Positions 1 to 9,476 are shown, counted from the first letter of the stretch. The stretch is DNA of 64,000 nucleotides from Effrenium voratum (GCA_963377175.1 CAUJNA010001450.1:1-64000), one strand, 5' to 3'. A program made the numbers and translations. Notes: generated by a model not told the origin, from the sequence alone.

Positions 1-115
1 GGGTTGGCGCGGCTTCAATGCCGGACAGGCTTCGATACCATATAGCACATATAGCACATATAGCAAGGACCTGGGGGACTGTGCAGGTTCGGCGGCTTGG
101 CGTACACGCGTTTTT
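1..115. repeat. TATAGCAC repeat block, left copy
   Basis: Short tandem CATATAGCA units lie at about 41-65, followed by a CTGGGGG...GGCGGCTTGGCG tail. The preceding GGCGCGGCTTCAATGCCGG phrase and this block both recur at 25,780-25,965. The repeat is non-coding. It probably marks a boundary or recombination sequence of the viral island. Confidence 0.7.
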
Positions 116-169
116 GGTTCAATTTTGTTGCAATATTGCGGCGACGAGAGTCAACCCGCTCCAGGGGCC

Positions 170-534
170 AAGGCTGCTGGCCTCGTACGCCACGAACGCC
201 GCGCTCTCCGCCAGCGAGACCACGCTCCAGCGCCCTCGACGCAATCCTCGCGGAGCGCGCCGCCCTGCAGCTTTCCGGCAGCGGCGGAGTTGTTAACGCG
301 CCGGCCTGGGCGGGCTTCGCAACTTGGGAGCTCGTTCGCGCAACGTCGTTCGCAACCTGCATCTGAGGCTCCTCTCTCTGCTGCGCTGGCCAACGGCGAC
401 GACACGCTGAGCATCACGGCCGACTGCTACTCCGTCGCGCGGCGGACGCGGCCCTCGCGGCTGCGCTGGCCTACAACACCTCGGCGCAAGTGGACGCGCT
501 GTTGGTCGACTACCGCACGGAAACGGCGCAGGTT
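170..534 (+). pseudogene. fibre protein fragment (inverted copy)
   Basis: This stretch repeats, on the opposite strand, the fibre sequence found at about 22,040-21,690: the LASxATNAALSASETTLQ region, the NAPAWAGF segment, SAALANGDDTLSITADCYS and a QVDALL-DYRT shaft unit. Several indels put these segments in different frames, so it cannot make a product. It ends abruptly at the foldback element that starts at 535. The adjoining fibre fragment on the far side of that element is in the other orientation, which indicates an inversion. Confidence 0.75.
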
Positions 535-1001
535 CTCTCTCTTTAGAGGGGGTTTCCCAAATGGATTCTATTCCACCTGGGAGGCTCCTAGCACTCGTCC
601 GTCCAGGAAATGACCTCGTCCTGCGAAGGATTCGAAGTCTAAAACGCTGCGTGCAGGCGTGTGGCTGCAAAATAATGACCCCGAGATATGCGCCGCAATT
701 TGGCTCCAGGTTGCATTTCAAGCGATGTCAAGCTTTGCCAAAGGAAACCCCTTTTCCCTTTTTTTCGGGGACCCCTTTTTTTGGGACCCCTTGTTTTCTA
801 TTTTTTTGTTTTTTTCTTAGCCCTGCAAAGGTTGGCTCGCTTGAAATGCAACCTGGAGCCAAATTGCAAGCATATCTCGGGGTCATTATTTTGCAGCCAC
901 ACGCCTGCACGCAGCGTTTTAGACTTCGAATCCTTCGCAGGACGAGGTCATTTCCTGGACGGACGAGTGCTAGGAGCCTCCCAGGTGGAATAGAATCCAT
1001 T
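535..1001. mobile_element. foldback (long inverted repeat) element, copy 1
   Basis: The left arm starts CTCTCTCTTTAGAGGG and runs about 180 bp. The right arm is its reverse complement, ending near 1001. Between them is a spacer of T runs and GGGACCCC blocks. The outermost ~25 bp of the right end are missing compared with the complete copy at 26,303-26,792. There is no transposase gene, so it is non-autonomous. It sits between two oppositely oriented pieces of the fibre gene. Confidence 0.8.
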
Positions 1002-1630
1002 GACGAAGGCCGCATTAGCCATCTTGGTGCCCACCTCCAGCGGAGTGTCCAGCCCGTCCACCGTGGAGAGCAGGGAGGCCCGCACGCTGGCGTCCGCCTT
1101 GCCGGCGAGGGCGGTGTCCAGGGCTGCCGTGGTGACTGCGCCCAGGAGGGCCGCCGCTATCTTAGAGTCCACCTCTGAGGAAGTGTCGGCAGACAGCAGG
1201 GCGTAAGCTGTCAGCACGCTGGCGTCCGCCGAGGCAGCGCTGCGGCGGACACGGCCCCCAGGAGAGCGTTGGCCACCTTGGTGTCGACCTCCAGCGGCGT
1301 GAGCCTCGCCGCTATGTCTAGGGAGCGCTGGTCCACCGCCGTCTTGAGGCCGTAGTTGGCCGAGGCGATGGAGCCGTTCATGGCCGCCGTGGTAGTTGGA
1401 CAGCTTTAGGTCCACGCCGTCCGGGGTGCTCTTCGTGGCCACACGCCCAGCACGTCGAAGGCCGACTGGTCTGCCTTAGTTGGAGAGACCCGTGGTCAGC
1501 GAGCTGTCAGCGAGCTCTGCAGCGCTGCGATGCTGCTTTGGCCAGGGCCGCCGCCGTGGCTAGAAGCGCAATTGCCGGCGCCAGCGTGCTGCTGTCCAGC
1601 TTTGAGGCCAGCTCTGCGGTGACCCGGTCG
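1002..1630 (-). pseudogene. fibre protein fragment (direct copy)
   Basis: This matches the N-terminal half of the fibre gene at about 22,110-22,865 on the same strand. It includes the DGLDTPLEV, SEVDSKIAAALL, STPDGVDLKLSNY and SKLDSS segments. Many small deletions and shifts break it into short reading frames, for example an open stretch at 948-1442. It is clearly non-functional. It is flanked on both sides by copies of the foldback element. Confidence 0.75.
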
Positions 1631-1912
1631 CTCTCTCTTTAGAGGGGGTTTCCCAAATGGATTCTATTCCACCTGGGAGGCTCCTAGCACTCGTCCGTCC
1701 AGGAAACGACCTCGTCCTGCGAAGGATTCGAAACCTAAAACGCTGCGTGCAGGCGTGTGGCTGCAAAATAGTGACCCCTAGATATGCTTGCAATTTGGCT
1801 CCAGGTTGCATTTCAAGCGAGCCAAGCTTTGCAGGGCTACGAAAAAACAAAAACAGGAAAAAAAAGGGGTCCCCAAAAAAGGGGTCCCAAAAAAAAGGGA
1901 AAAGGGGTTTTA
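1631..1912. mobile_element. foldback element, solo half (copy 2)
   Basis: One arm (CTCTCTCTTTAGAGGG onward) plus the A-rich GGGGTCCCC spacer is present, but the second arm is absent. It is inserted into the fibre pseudogene next to the SKLDSS-coding segment. Confidence 0.75.
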
Positions 1913-3249
1913 CATGAGGTGCATTTTGCGCCGGTGAACAAATCAAACACACCCCCCTCTTATTTGATGTCTTCTCCACGAAAGACGAGCCTGATTTGTT
2001 CGTCGAGGGTTCTCCCGTTCGCCCGTCTGTGCGCGAACTCTCACTCCGTCGCCGCTTTTTTTCTCTGCGGCGCGCGCGGTGCCATGGCATGGCGCAAACG
2101 CGGAGTTCTCTGCAATCCGGAAGTATTTTGCTGGTTGAGGTGCAAGATTCGGCTGTGGCTCAAAAACATGTACCAAAAAGGCACCTAAATGGAACCAAGG
2201 ACTAAAACCTGCGTAACCCCGACTCTTTAATTTTGAGCCACACCCATGATGAATAATCTAAGTTCATGCCCACATCGCTGCAAAAGCGCATGGCGAACTT
2301 TCACTGCTCTCGACGCACTGCTCCACATGTGCAGAAGGCCATGCCTTGCATTTGAGGCGAAAGACCTAGGACTTTCACTGCTCTCGCCGCGTTTTTTTTG
2401 GAACCAGAACCGCATCGCCCTGTTTTGCTCATCGGGCTCTTTCCCCTTGAGTTTCTTCGACCTCCTTTCTGTTCCGACGTGTCACGAAAACGCGATCGAG
2501 CTTGCTCAACGGAAGTTTCCTTTTGAGCGTGTCAGATTCCGCGAGTAAAGAAAGGCAGCTCCCGTCGGCGGCAAATGTTTTGGTCGTGGAAACCCCGAGG
2601 CAAACGCGTCGGCCGCAAACTCCGGGTACCGTCGCCTCGTGGGGTTCCAAGGAATTCGAAGGAGAAGCTGAGCTGAGATTCAATTGGGTTTCTATGAAAC
2701 CCCCAAAAACCCAATGGGTTTTATAAATGGAGGTTTCGTTGGATAAACTTGGGGCATCGAGGCACAATCAACGCGCCGTTTCCGGGGTGCTTTCTCGCCA
2801 TGGCGTGCCCGCACCTGTCGAATCGCTGTGTCCCATGGGATCACGTTGATGCGCCAGTCGAAACATGGCGCAACCCCATCGTATGATGTCGACCCTGTAC
2901 TAAAAAGGAGGTATTTACCATGGAAAACCAGGTTCTCCAAGAAATACCCTGAAAAAAGCGGGCATTTGGAGTAGGGTGTCCTCTGCCAGTTGCGAGGTGA
3001 CTCTCCGATGTTTGCTTCCGACTCGCAGTGGCTCAAGAAAGCCGGGGGGGGTACTGCGACAACGGCGAAAGCGCAAAAAGCGAGTTGCCGCTTTGCTGAA
3101 GTTATATGCGGGTTTGTCTTGAAATAGGGGAATCCCCCTTTTTCCATCGGCTTCCTTCTGGTTTCCCTTTACCCACCAAGGGGACCTAAAGACATCATGT
3201 CACGTTGGCTTCGAAAGGCGTTCCGAAGCTTATCCCCGGCGGCTGGATT
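1913..3249. other. stretch without a recognised gene
   Basis: I recognise no protein family on either strand. The longest open frame, about 150 codons on the minus strand at 2692-3147, has no recognisable motif and is left unannotated. The only viral-looking signal is a TATA-like box directly before a 40-codon frame at 2727. Confidence 0.5.
2721..2849 (+). CDS. possible short viral ORF behind a TATA-ATG signal
   Basis: TTATAA at 2721-2726 is followed immediately by ATGGAG. This 12-base arrangement is identical to the integrase start at 18,895-18,884. The frame from 2727 encodes 40 residues, rich in Ser, Arg and Val, and ends at 2849. I recognise no family. It may be a real leaderless-type viral gene, the truncated start of a lost gene, or chance. 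Confidence 0.25.
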
Positions 3250-4008
3250 TCATTCCACGCGTAACGGGCGGTGCATCACGAGCAGCTCGGGCTTGGAACT
3301 GTTCTTCCCCGAGCGCAGGCTCGTGATGGAGTCGGCCCCGCTGTAGAGCTCCCGGGCCTCGGGCACGTCGTTGACGCTGACGTCGAAGGGCAGGCCGCTC
3401 GCGAAGAGTGCGTCTCGCAGCTCCGTGTGAAAGACCAGGTCGTGGCCCCCTCGCGTACCATAGTAGTTCATGCTGCGGCCGGGGAAAATGTAAGGAGGAT
3501 CTGCGTAGATGCTCTGGTGCGCACGGCGTGGCAGTGCCCGCAGGTAGGCCAGCGCGTCCTGGCGCCGCACGGTCACGTTGCACGGTGGCTGCTGGAGACG
3601 CCGCACGCTGCTCAGTGCCAGTAACCGCTGCTGCGCGAAGGAGCCCCACTTCCCCGAGAAGCTGTTGCGCAGCAGGACGTACGCGCAGGCAGCCCGGCGC
3701 CCGGCGCGGCCTCTCAGCGCGCCCGGCAGGAGGTGCCCGAAGTAGAAGCGCCTGTCCACCCCGCGCCCCACCAGGCGCAGCAAGGAGCGCAGGAAGACCG
3801 GGTCTCGCCTCAAGTAGCAGCGGTGCAGGTTTGCGACGGGCTCGAAGGCGTCGACGCCGCGCACCTCCAGGCCCGGGCGCCGGGCGGCCAGGTAGTACTC
3901 CAGCTTTCCAGAACCGAAGAAGGGAGAGTGAAGCACGGCGACGTCCCCCAGCAGCCGGTCCAGGTGAGGAGCTAACCACGCCTTGCTTCCAAAGTACTTC
4001 AGCTGCAT
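3250..4008 (-). CDS. D12-class N6-adenine DNA methyltransferase
   Basis: The product transfers a methyl group from S-adenosylmethionine to adenine in DNA. The 252-residue protein starts at the ATG at 4008, chosen because the Dam-type opening YFGSK...LAPHL follows at once; the open frame further upstream is repeat-derived. Motif I appears as FFGSGKLEYYL near residues 30-40 and motif IV as YADPPY near residue 170. The length fits the Dam/MTaseD12 family. The frame is intact. It is divergent from the packaging ATPase across a 286-bp gap with a strong hairpin. It may protect viral DNA or mark it; there is no obvious partner restriction enzyme. A second viral methyltransferase of the C5 type lies at 9724-10377. 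Confidence 0.85.
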   Translation of the reverse strand: MQLKYFGSKAWLAPHLDRLLGDVAVLHSPFFGSGKLEYYLAARRPGLEVRGVDAFEPVANLHRCYLRRDPVFLRSLLRLVGRGVDRRFYFGHLLPGALRGRAGRRAACAYVLLRNSFSGKWGSFAQQRLLALSSVRRLQQPPCNVTVRRQDALAYLRALPRRAHQSIYADPPYIFPGRSMNYYGTRGGHDLVFHTELRDALFASGLPFDVSVNDVPEARELYSGADSITSLRSGKNSSKPELLVMHRPLRVE

Positions 4009-4294
4009 ACCAGCCCTTTGGTTTATCCCTGAAAACTCTGGGAGCGCAGTGCTGTACAGCACTACGCCCCCAGACTCGCCCGGATTGCGCGGAAAACACC
4101 GGCAGTGCGTCGGTACACACCGATGCACTCCCGGACTCGCCGCCCGGATTGCCCGGAAAACTCCGTGAGCGTCCTGCTGTGTAGCAGGACGCTCACGGAA
4201 AACACCGTCAGCGCGTCGGTGCACACAGACGCACTCACGGACTCGCCGCCCGGCTTCCCGGCTTCGAATTTGGCAAGTAACGCAAAGGAACGTC
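4009..4294. promoter_or_regulatory. divergent intergenic region with repeats
   Basis: This gap separates the adenine methyltransferase (-) from the packaging ATPase (+), so it should hold both promoters. It contains repeated CGGACTCGCCGCCCGG and CGGAAAAC phrases and CACCG-rich direct repeats on either side of a 16-bp hairpin. Confidence 0.5.
4163..4198. repeat. perfect 16-bp stem hairpin
   Basis: CCGTGAGCGTCCTGCT pairs perfectly with AGCAGGACGCTCACGG across a GTGT loop. The flanks GGAAAACT and GGAAAACA are a short direct repeat. It lies in the middle of a divergent promoter gap. It could be a regulator binding site, a terminator or a replication-associated cruciform. Confidence 0.8.
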
Positions 4295-5087
4295 ATGGGA
4301 AAGATCAAGCTTTTCCCCACGCCAGAATACAGCAGCAAACAGCCCTCTGACCCCGTGGTGCCCCTGGTGCCGTGCACGGGCATCTTCCTCGGGCCATCAA
4401 AATCGGGCAAAACCGTGACTCTGATCAGGCCTGATTCTGGAGCAGTATCGCGGCGTGTTTGAGAGAATCTACATATTTAGCCCATCCATTGACATCGACG
4501 ACGGCTGGATTCCCGTCAAGAAGTACATCGAGCAGGACCTGGGAGTGAATACTGAACGGGAGCAAGCGTACTGGGACGAGTGGGACGAGGCGGCGCTGCG
4601 CCGCATCATCCAGCAGCAGCGCAAGATCACGGTGGCGTCAAAGAAGTTGGAGATGAAGAAACTGTATCAGGTCCTGATAATCTGCGACGACCTAGCGGAC
4701 GTGCCTCAGCTCCACAGACCCCACGGCGCCCTGGACACTCTCTTCATCAGGGGCCGGCACCTCCAAATCAGCACCTGGGTCAGCTCGCAGAAGCTGAGAC
4801 TAATCAGTGCGGCCGTGCGGGTCAACCAGCAATTCCTCTGCTGCTGGAGGCTGCGCAACCAGCACGAGCTGGACGCCGTGGTGGAGGAGCTCAGCGCCCT
4901 GCTGCCAAAGGAGCAGCTCCACCAGTTGTACGAGCAGGCGACGCGGGAACCTTACAGCTTCCTTTTCGTCTACTACCTGAAGCCGAGGAATGAAATGTTC
5001 TTCAAGCGCTTTGAAGAGCGTTTCGCATTGGAAAGAGAAGCCGTTGGGAGCGGCGCTCAGCTTCCTGGGCCAGAAGCTGTTCGCTAG
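4295..5087 (+). pseudogene. A32/FtsK-HerA-type genome packaging ATPase, frameshifted
   Basis: This is the motor ATPase that pumps viral DNA into the capsid, one of the core morphogenesis genes of PLVs, Polintons and virophages. The ATG at 4295 opens a frame with Walker A GPSKSGKT near residue 46. A single extra G at about 4428 shifts the frame. In the second frame the protein continues with RIYIFSPSIDID, Walker B LIICDDLAD and the sensor-like STWVSSQK. The combined length of about 264 codons is normal for the family. As it stands the gene yields only a ~55-residue peptide, unless the indel is a sequencing error. Its position directly upstream of the penton gene is typical. Confidence 0.85.
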
Positions 5088-5211
5088 CTCCACACTGATC
5101 AGCGCACGGTGCGAGAATATCTCCTGCGCCTCAGGCGCTCAGTGCTGCACCTCCGTCGCAGCCGTCCACCCGCCCATCATCCGTCGGACGGGCGGGTTCC
5201 TAAAGAAAAGG

Positions 5212-5967
5212 ATGACGACGATCTACGTGGACAGCCGCAAGAGAGTGGCCGGCTCGGACAGCGACTTTGAGGTGGACCTGGGAGAGTCCCTGCACTTGCA
5301 GAGCGACGCCCGGCTCACCGTCTACAAGATCCGCCTGGCCGACAGCTTTTTGTCCACGGACCGGGGCCGCTACCTCTACTGGGTCGACGCCGCGCTGGGC
5401 ACGCTGAACTGGGCGTTGTTGCCCGAGGGCGCGTACACGGGCGCACGGTTGGCCGCCTGGATCAGCTCCAACTTTGCCACCGCCACCTACAGCGAGACCA
5501 CGAACAGCCTGAGCGTTGCCTACGACGGCAACAGGCTCATCCTGAACGACCTGGAGCTGCGTCAGCAATTTCCTGATGCCGCGGACTACCCTGCTGCGCC
5601 GCCAGCCTCTCCCACCAAGCCCTTCAGCGTGGACCACATGCTGGGCCCGAGCTTCGTCTCCGGCGGGCAGCAGGTCTTTGAGTTCGTGAAGATGATGGCG
5701 CACAACGAGGTCTACCTGCGCTGCGCCCAGCTGGCCAACGCCAGCAGAGTGCTGGGCAACCTGGGCGACGACATCCTCTCCAAGATCACGCTGAGGAGCG
5801 GCGTGGGTACCATTGTGGAGACGGGCTCGGACGACGGGCACTTCATGGCCCTCAGGGGCCCGGTTACCCTGAGGCACCTGCGCTTCCGCCTGACCGACCT
5901 GGACGGCAACGTCGTCCGGCTTCGCGGGTCGTCTTTGTCGTTCGTGTTGTATCTTGACCACGTATAA
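5212..5967 (+). CDS. minor capsid (penton-like) protein
   Basis: The 251-residue protein begins at ATG 5212, opening MTTIYVDSRKRVAGS, followed by a DFEVDLGE beta-strand-rich segment. This opening is characteristic, to my knowledge, of the PLV minor capsid or penton proteins, which fold as a single jelly roll and close the fivefold vertices. The frame is intact. It sits between ATPase and MCP as part of the morphogenesis block, after a 124-bp gap that holds a CCCGCCC/GGGCGGG hairpin. The stop codon overlaps the TATA-like box of the next gene. Family assignment is by recognition of the N-terminus and context; no catalytic motif is expected. Confidence 0.7.
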   Translation: MTTIYVDSRKRVAGSDSDFEVDLGESLHLQSDARLTVYKIRLADSFLSTDRGRYLYWVDAALGTLNWALLPEGAYTGARLAAWISSNFATATYSETTNSLSVAYDGNRLILNDLELRQQFPDAADYPAAPPASPTKPFSVDHMLGPSFVSGGQQVFEFVKMMAHNEVYLRCAQLANASRVLGNLGDDILSKITLRSGVGTIVETGSDDGHFMALRGPVTLRHLRFRLTDLDGNVVRLRGSSLSFVLYLDHV

Positions 5968-5970
5968 TTA
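5963..5970 (+). promoter_or_regulatory. TATA-like box before the AT-hook gene
   Basis: TATAATTA ends one base before the ATG at 5972 and overlaps the stop codon of the penton gene. It resembles the boxes before 6359, 8191 and the integrase. Confidence 0.45.
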
Positions 5971-5971
5971 A

Positions 5972-6354
5972 ATGGAGCCGACCGAACAAGAGGCGCAAGA
6001 GGTGGAGGCGCACGCTGCGCCGGAACACGCTGCGCCACACGCTACGCCGCACGCTGCGCCACACGCTGCGCCACACGCTGCGCCGGAACCGAAACGGCGG
6101 GGCAGGCCCCCTGGGAGCAAGAACAAACCTAAGCAGGACGTGCCTACTGAGCCGGCTGCTCCAAAGCGCAAGCCAACGCCTCCGCCGGCGTCTCAGGCGG
6201 AGGCTCCGGTTGAGACGCCGGCTGAGGCACCGGCTGAGGCACCGGCTGCACCGGAGCCGCTCAGCTCACAAGAGAGCAGCAGCGCGCCCTGCGCATGCTG
6301 GAGAGGCAGTCCGCTTATGACCGGCTGACCACAGGCGCAAGCGTACTGGTATAA
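5972..6354 (+). pseudogene. AT-hook, Ala/Pro-rich DNA-binding virion protein, frameshifted
   Basis: Residues 14-38 are APHA-type tandem repeats. Residues 41-52 are KRRGRPPGSKNK, a canonical AT-hook that grips the DNA minor groove. A Pro/Ala/Glu-rich linker follows. The starting frame would end at 6328. A one-base deletion near 6256 restores a helix-like tail (QLTREQQRALRMLERQSAYD) that ends at 6354, just four bases before the next ATG, so I take the longer gene as ancestral. Basic AT-hook proteins in PLVs and other dsDNA viruses are thought to bind or condense packaged DNA. Function is inferred from the motif and the neighbourhood. Confidence 0.6.
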
Positions 6355-6356
6355 AA
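6350..6356 (+). promoter_or_regulatory. TATA box before gene at 6359
   Basis: TATAAAA stands two bases before the ATG, giving GGTATAAAAGCATG. It overlaps the end of the upstream gene. Confidence 0.5.
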
Positions 6357-6358
6357 GC

Positions 6359-6649
6359 ATGATGTCGATTGAACCTCGCAACGAGCCGCGGATGCTCCGG
6401 TGGTTCCACAAGACGTACCCCAGTTACAACCTGCAGCCGCTGCTGCTGAAGCGCTACCAAGAACTGGAGGAGGCGCGGGCCTTCAACAACTGGCTGGGGG
6501 AACGCCGGCTAGCCCAGGAGGGGCAGCGGCACCTGGACGACGTGAGCCGGCTGACGGAGGCCGTGCACCGCCAGGTACCCCAGCTGCGCTACGCGCGGGC
6601 CGAGCGCCGGGGCGTGGACCGGGCGGCGGACGAAGTTGCGCAACGGTAA
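6359..6649 (+). CDS. small hypothetical virion-block protein
   Basis: The 96-residue protein opens MMSIEPRNEPRMLRWFHKTY. It is mostly charged and helical, with an EELEEARAFNNWL-like amphipathic stretch and many Arg and Glu residues, and has no membrane segment. I recognise no family. The start is fixed by a TATA box and the neighbouring stop. It lies within the unbroken + strand capsid block and is followed after four bases by the next ATG, so a structural or assembly role is plausible. The frame is intact. Confidence 0.6.
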   Translation: MMSIEPRNEPRMLRWFHKTYPSYNLQPLLLKRYQELEEARAFNNWLGERRLAQEGQRHLDDVSRLTEAVHRQVPQLRYARAERRGVDRAADEVAQR

Positions 6650-6653
6650 AGAG

Positions 6654-7874
6654 ATGAAGACGCTTCGGGCGCACGGCTTCAACCAGCGCCCGCGCTTTGA
6701 GCAGGTGGTGGGCTACCTTGAGCGGAATGAGCCGCTGCCCCTGGACCAGCCGGACCGCAAGGCCACCTCGTTCATCACAAGCCACTTCTACCGGGACGAT
6801 TTTGTGCAGTCCAGCGAGGACCCCAACCCGCAGCCTCTGCAGCACACGCCCCTGCAGGCAATTCCCGAGGAAGGCTTCCGCACTCCCGCAGAGGCCACGG
6901 ACGAGGACGTGCGCCTTGCGCGGAGGTACCAAGGGTACGGCGGAACCCGCTTTGTTGAGGACGACCTGGCGGGTGACCCCGAGGCCGGCGCGCTGGCCAG
7001 CAACGGGCAGGGGCCGCCCTCCATCACGGACCGTCTGCGCGGCACTGCAGACGGCGCGCAGGCGGCAGCGGACCTCGTAGGCGCAGGGGCAGCGGGACTG
7101 GCAGCCGCGCAGGCCTTCCGCTCTCAGCTGCCCCAGGACGCAGCGGAGTACGTGCGCCTGAACGTGCTGCCCCGCCCAGGGCCGCAGCCGCAGCCGCCAC
7201 CGCAGATCATAGGCCGGCCCAGTGACGTGGAGCGCCTCCTGGACGAGGCGGGGCAGCGCGCGCAGGACATAGAGCGTGGCGCGGCGCAGGCCGTTGAGGA
7301 AACGGCGGCCGTGGCTGCGGAGGAGGGTGAGGTTGCCGTTGCCGCCGAGGGCGTGGGCGGAGCCTTTGGTTACCTGGGGGGCCTGGCGGAAGGAGCGGCA
7401 GCCCTCGCACCCACGGCGGGCGAGGTTGCTGGAACGTTGGCTGGCGTGGCGGGAGTTGGCGCGGCGGCATCGGCGGGGCTGGCCGTTGGCATTGCGGGCG
7501 GCGCAGCCTACGGCCTCGCGCGCGGCACGGGCTGGGTCCTCGAGAACACGCTCTTCCGGCCGCAGCAGGGCAGCGAGGACGCGGCCGTGCAGGACATCCG
7601 GTCCGCCAACAACATGAATGACGCCACTCAGCCTCAGCACTTCTCGCTGCGCACCGGCAGCAGCACTTCGGGCAGCCCCGCAAGCAGCCGCGCCTCCTCG
7701 CAGTCCGGCTTCCGCGTTCAGTCCAACACGCCGCGCCCCTTCTCCTGGGGCCTGAACCCCGTGGCCCTGCCCCAGTCCCAGAGCTCGCGGGCGAGCTCCA
7801 GATCCGGGCAGTCACGCCGGAGCCTGCCTCCGCCCAGCTTTGACCAGCTGGCGCGAGACATTGAGGCTGCTTAA
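6654..7874 (+). CDS. large Ala/Gly-rich membrane-like virion protein
   Basis: The 406-residue protein starts at ATG 6654. Residues 1-130 are charged. Residues about 230-300 are a long, hydrophobic Ala/Gly/Val run with several GG and AGVAG steps, which could insert in or fuse with a membrane. The last 100 residues are Ser/Pro/Gln-rich and probably disordered (SSRASSQSG and RASSRSGQS repeats). No enzyme motif is visible. The frame is intact and lies directly upstream of the MCP. Similar glycine/alanine-rich hydrophobic proteins occur in PLV and virophage virion modules. Assignment beyond membrane-like virion protein is not supported. Confidence 0.6.
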   Translation: MKTLRAHGFNQRPRFEQVVGYLERNEPLPLDQPDRKATSFITSHFYRDDFVQSSEDPNPQPLQHTPLQAIPEEGFRTPAEATDEDVRLARRYQGYGGTRFVEDDLAGDPEAGALASNGQGPPSITDRLRGTADGAQAAADLVGAGAAGLAAAQAFRSQLPQDAAEYVRLNVLPRPGPQPQPPPQIIGRPSDVERLLDEAGQRAQDIERGAAQAVEETAAVAAEEGEVAVAAEGVGGAFGYLGGLAEGAAALAPTAGEVAGTLAGVAGVGAAASAGLAVGIAGGAAYGLARGTGWVLENTLFRPQQGSEDAAVQDIRSANNMNDATQPQHFSLRTGSSTSGSPASSRASSQSGFRVQSNTPRPFSWGLNPVALPQSQSSRASSRSGQSRRSLPPPSFDQLARDIEAA

Positions 7875-7915
7875 AAAAAAATAAAAACCCTCCTCCTCGG
7901 GGAGAGTTTTTTCTG
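7875..7915 (+). terminator. possible 3'-end signal
   Basis: The stop codon at 7872-7874 is followed by an A run with AATAAA-like sequence, a weak CTCC...GGAG hairpin and a TTTTTT tract. This could serve as a poly(A) signal or a transcription end for the upstream capsid block. Confidence 0.4.
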
Positions 7916-7937
7916 CGCGGTTTTGCGCGGTTTTGCG

Positions 7938-8155
7938 CAAAAAAACTATTCTTCTCGTCCGTATATAGATATACGGACTACAAGAATAGCTTTTGCACGG
8001 TTTTGCACGGCTTTTGGCAACAAAATGCTATTAGTCTCGTCCGTATGTGTATATACGGACAAGACTAATTGCTCGTTTTGCCCGATTTTGCGCCACAAAA
8101 CGCCATTCTTCCAGGCCGTACATCTATGTACGCCCTAGAAGAATAGTTTTCCTTC
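7938..8155. repeat. palindrome cluster 1 (three hairpins)
   Basis: Three ~46-bp palindromes start near 7940, 8026 and 8098. Each begins with a CTATT/CCATT-type end, has a GTCCGTAT- or GGCCGTACAT-type inner stem and closes with AATAG or AATTG. They are separated by TTTTGCACGG/TTTTGCGCCACAAAA linkers. The first stem uses ATTCTT/AAGAAT and the second ATTAGTCT/AGACTAAT, so the arms have changed together. The cluster fills the gap between two genes. The same element recurs at 17,385 and 30,165. Confidence 0.85.
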
Positions 8156-8177
8156 GCCGTACGAGTCAAAATGCGTG

Positions 8178-8185
8178 TATATAAA
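8178..8185 (+). promoter_or_regulatory. TATA box of the major capsid gene
   Basis: TATATAAA lies five bases before the ATG at 8191. Transcription would therefore give an extremely short or absent 5' leader. Confidence 0.55.
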
Positions 8186-8190
8186 CAAGC

Positions 8191-9463
8191 ATGGAGGTAG
8201 TCACCGCCGGAGCCCAGGATGAGCTGATGCAGAGCCTGGACTACAAGCTGAAAACAAGCAACACAAGCTACGTGACGGCGCGGCATGACGTGCTGTACTT
8301 CCCCAGCTCGCTGAGCTCCTTCTCCCCCACAACCTCTAGGGTCTGCCGCATCCCGCTCACCAGCGGCACGTCCTTCATCGCCCCCGAGTCCATCAAGATC
8401 GCCTTCCGCGTCAGGAACACGGACGGCACCAACCCGCTGGCCCCGGCCACGCCCAACCCCGCCTGCTTCGTCCAGAGCGTCCAGGTCTTCGCCAACGGCC
8501 AGCGCTGCGACGACATCAACTACTACGGGCGCACCGTGGCCGTGCACGACCTGCTGAAGGGCAGAGAGTACAACCGCAACAAGGCCATGGAGGGTTTCGA
8601 CGAAGTGAACGACCCGCGCATCGCCCGCGCGGTGCACCAGGGCGGCTACGCGGACGTGCTGCTGCGCCCACCATGGTGGGCATCCTGCGCTGCGGGAAGA
8701 TGCTGCCGCCGCAGCTGAACCTGGTGATAGAAATTGAGTTTGCGGACGCCACCACTGCGCTGTGGTCCGAGAACGCCGGGGCGCACCCGGCGGGGGCCAC
8801 GCTGAGCACCGACTTCGAGATCCAGAACGTCCGAGTTCTGGCCTCCCATGTCGTCCTGGACTCTGCGCTGGTGGAGTCCTTCAACCGCGTGCTCCTCTCA
8901 GGAAGGTCCCTGGTGTTCAGCTACCCCACGGTGCACACGCAGCAGTCCAGCGTCCCGAACGGCGTGGCGGAGCACAACGTAACCGTGGCGCGCGCCTTCA
9001 CGAAACTCATGGGCGCGTTCGTGACCTTCTGGGACAACGACGCGGGCTCCAAGATCCACTTGCTGGCCAACCCGGGGCAGGACGTGGCCCCATCGGTGCG
9101 GCCAGGCAGGAGGACAGCCTCCTGGAGTCGCAGATGCAGCTGGGCAGCCTGCAGTACCCTCACAACCCCATGAAGGGAGCCTCGGAGCACTTCCACTTCC
9201 TCTCCGTTCTCGCGGGCACCTACGACGACACGGTGCGCAACATCGACATCGGCCGCGTGGGCTACCTGCGCCACAGCTTCATTGCCGGCTTTCCCACCGA
9301 GCGCGTGCCCAAGATGCCGCTGAGTGGCGTCAGCACCCGCTCGGGCGACCTTGCCCGGTTCAACTTCAAGGGCCTGGACGGCACGATGACGGACCTGTTC
9401 ATTCATTTGGTGGCCTACCAGCTGGTGACGCTCTCCGGCACGGGCGTTTCCGTGATTGACTAA
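8191..9463 (+). pseudogene. major capsid protein (double jelly roll), two frameshifts
   Basis: This is the hexon-forming capsid protein of a PLV-like virus, about 424 codons in total. The first frame (8191 to about 8665) opens MEVVTAGAQDELMQSLDYKL and holds CFVQSVQVFANGQRCDDINYYG. A one-base deletion near 8665 moves to a second frame with LPPQLNLVIEIEFADA and VHTQQSSVPNG. Another one-base deletion near 9100 moves to a third frame with SLQYPHNPMKGASEHFHFL and a hydrophobic end at 9463. The beta-rich pattern and position fit the MCP; no other gene in the block is a candidate. There are no internal stops. It has a TATA box upstream and hairpins downstream. Confidence 0.8.
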
Positions 9464-9476
9464 GGCCCGGTCTTCA

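Noticed and set aside
2692..3147. 151-codon minus-strand frame
   Set aside because: No recognisable motif, no viral start signal and no homology to neighbours; unsupported as a gene.
4295..4460. Programmed frameshift in the packaging ATPase
   Set aside because: The shift is explained by one extra G in AGGCC, with no slippery heptamer or pseudoknot seen. Similar indels occur in six other genes.
5200..5961. 253-codon minus-strand frame
   Set aside because: It is antisense to the penton-like gene, with a skewed composition and no motif.
6483..7640. 385-codon minus-strand frame
   Set aside because: It is antisense to the small hypothetical and Ala/Gly-rich protein genes, with no start signal or motif.
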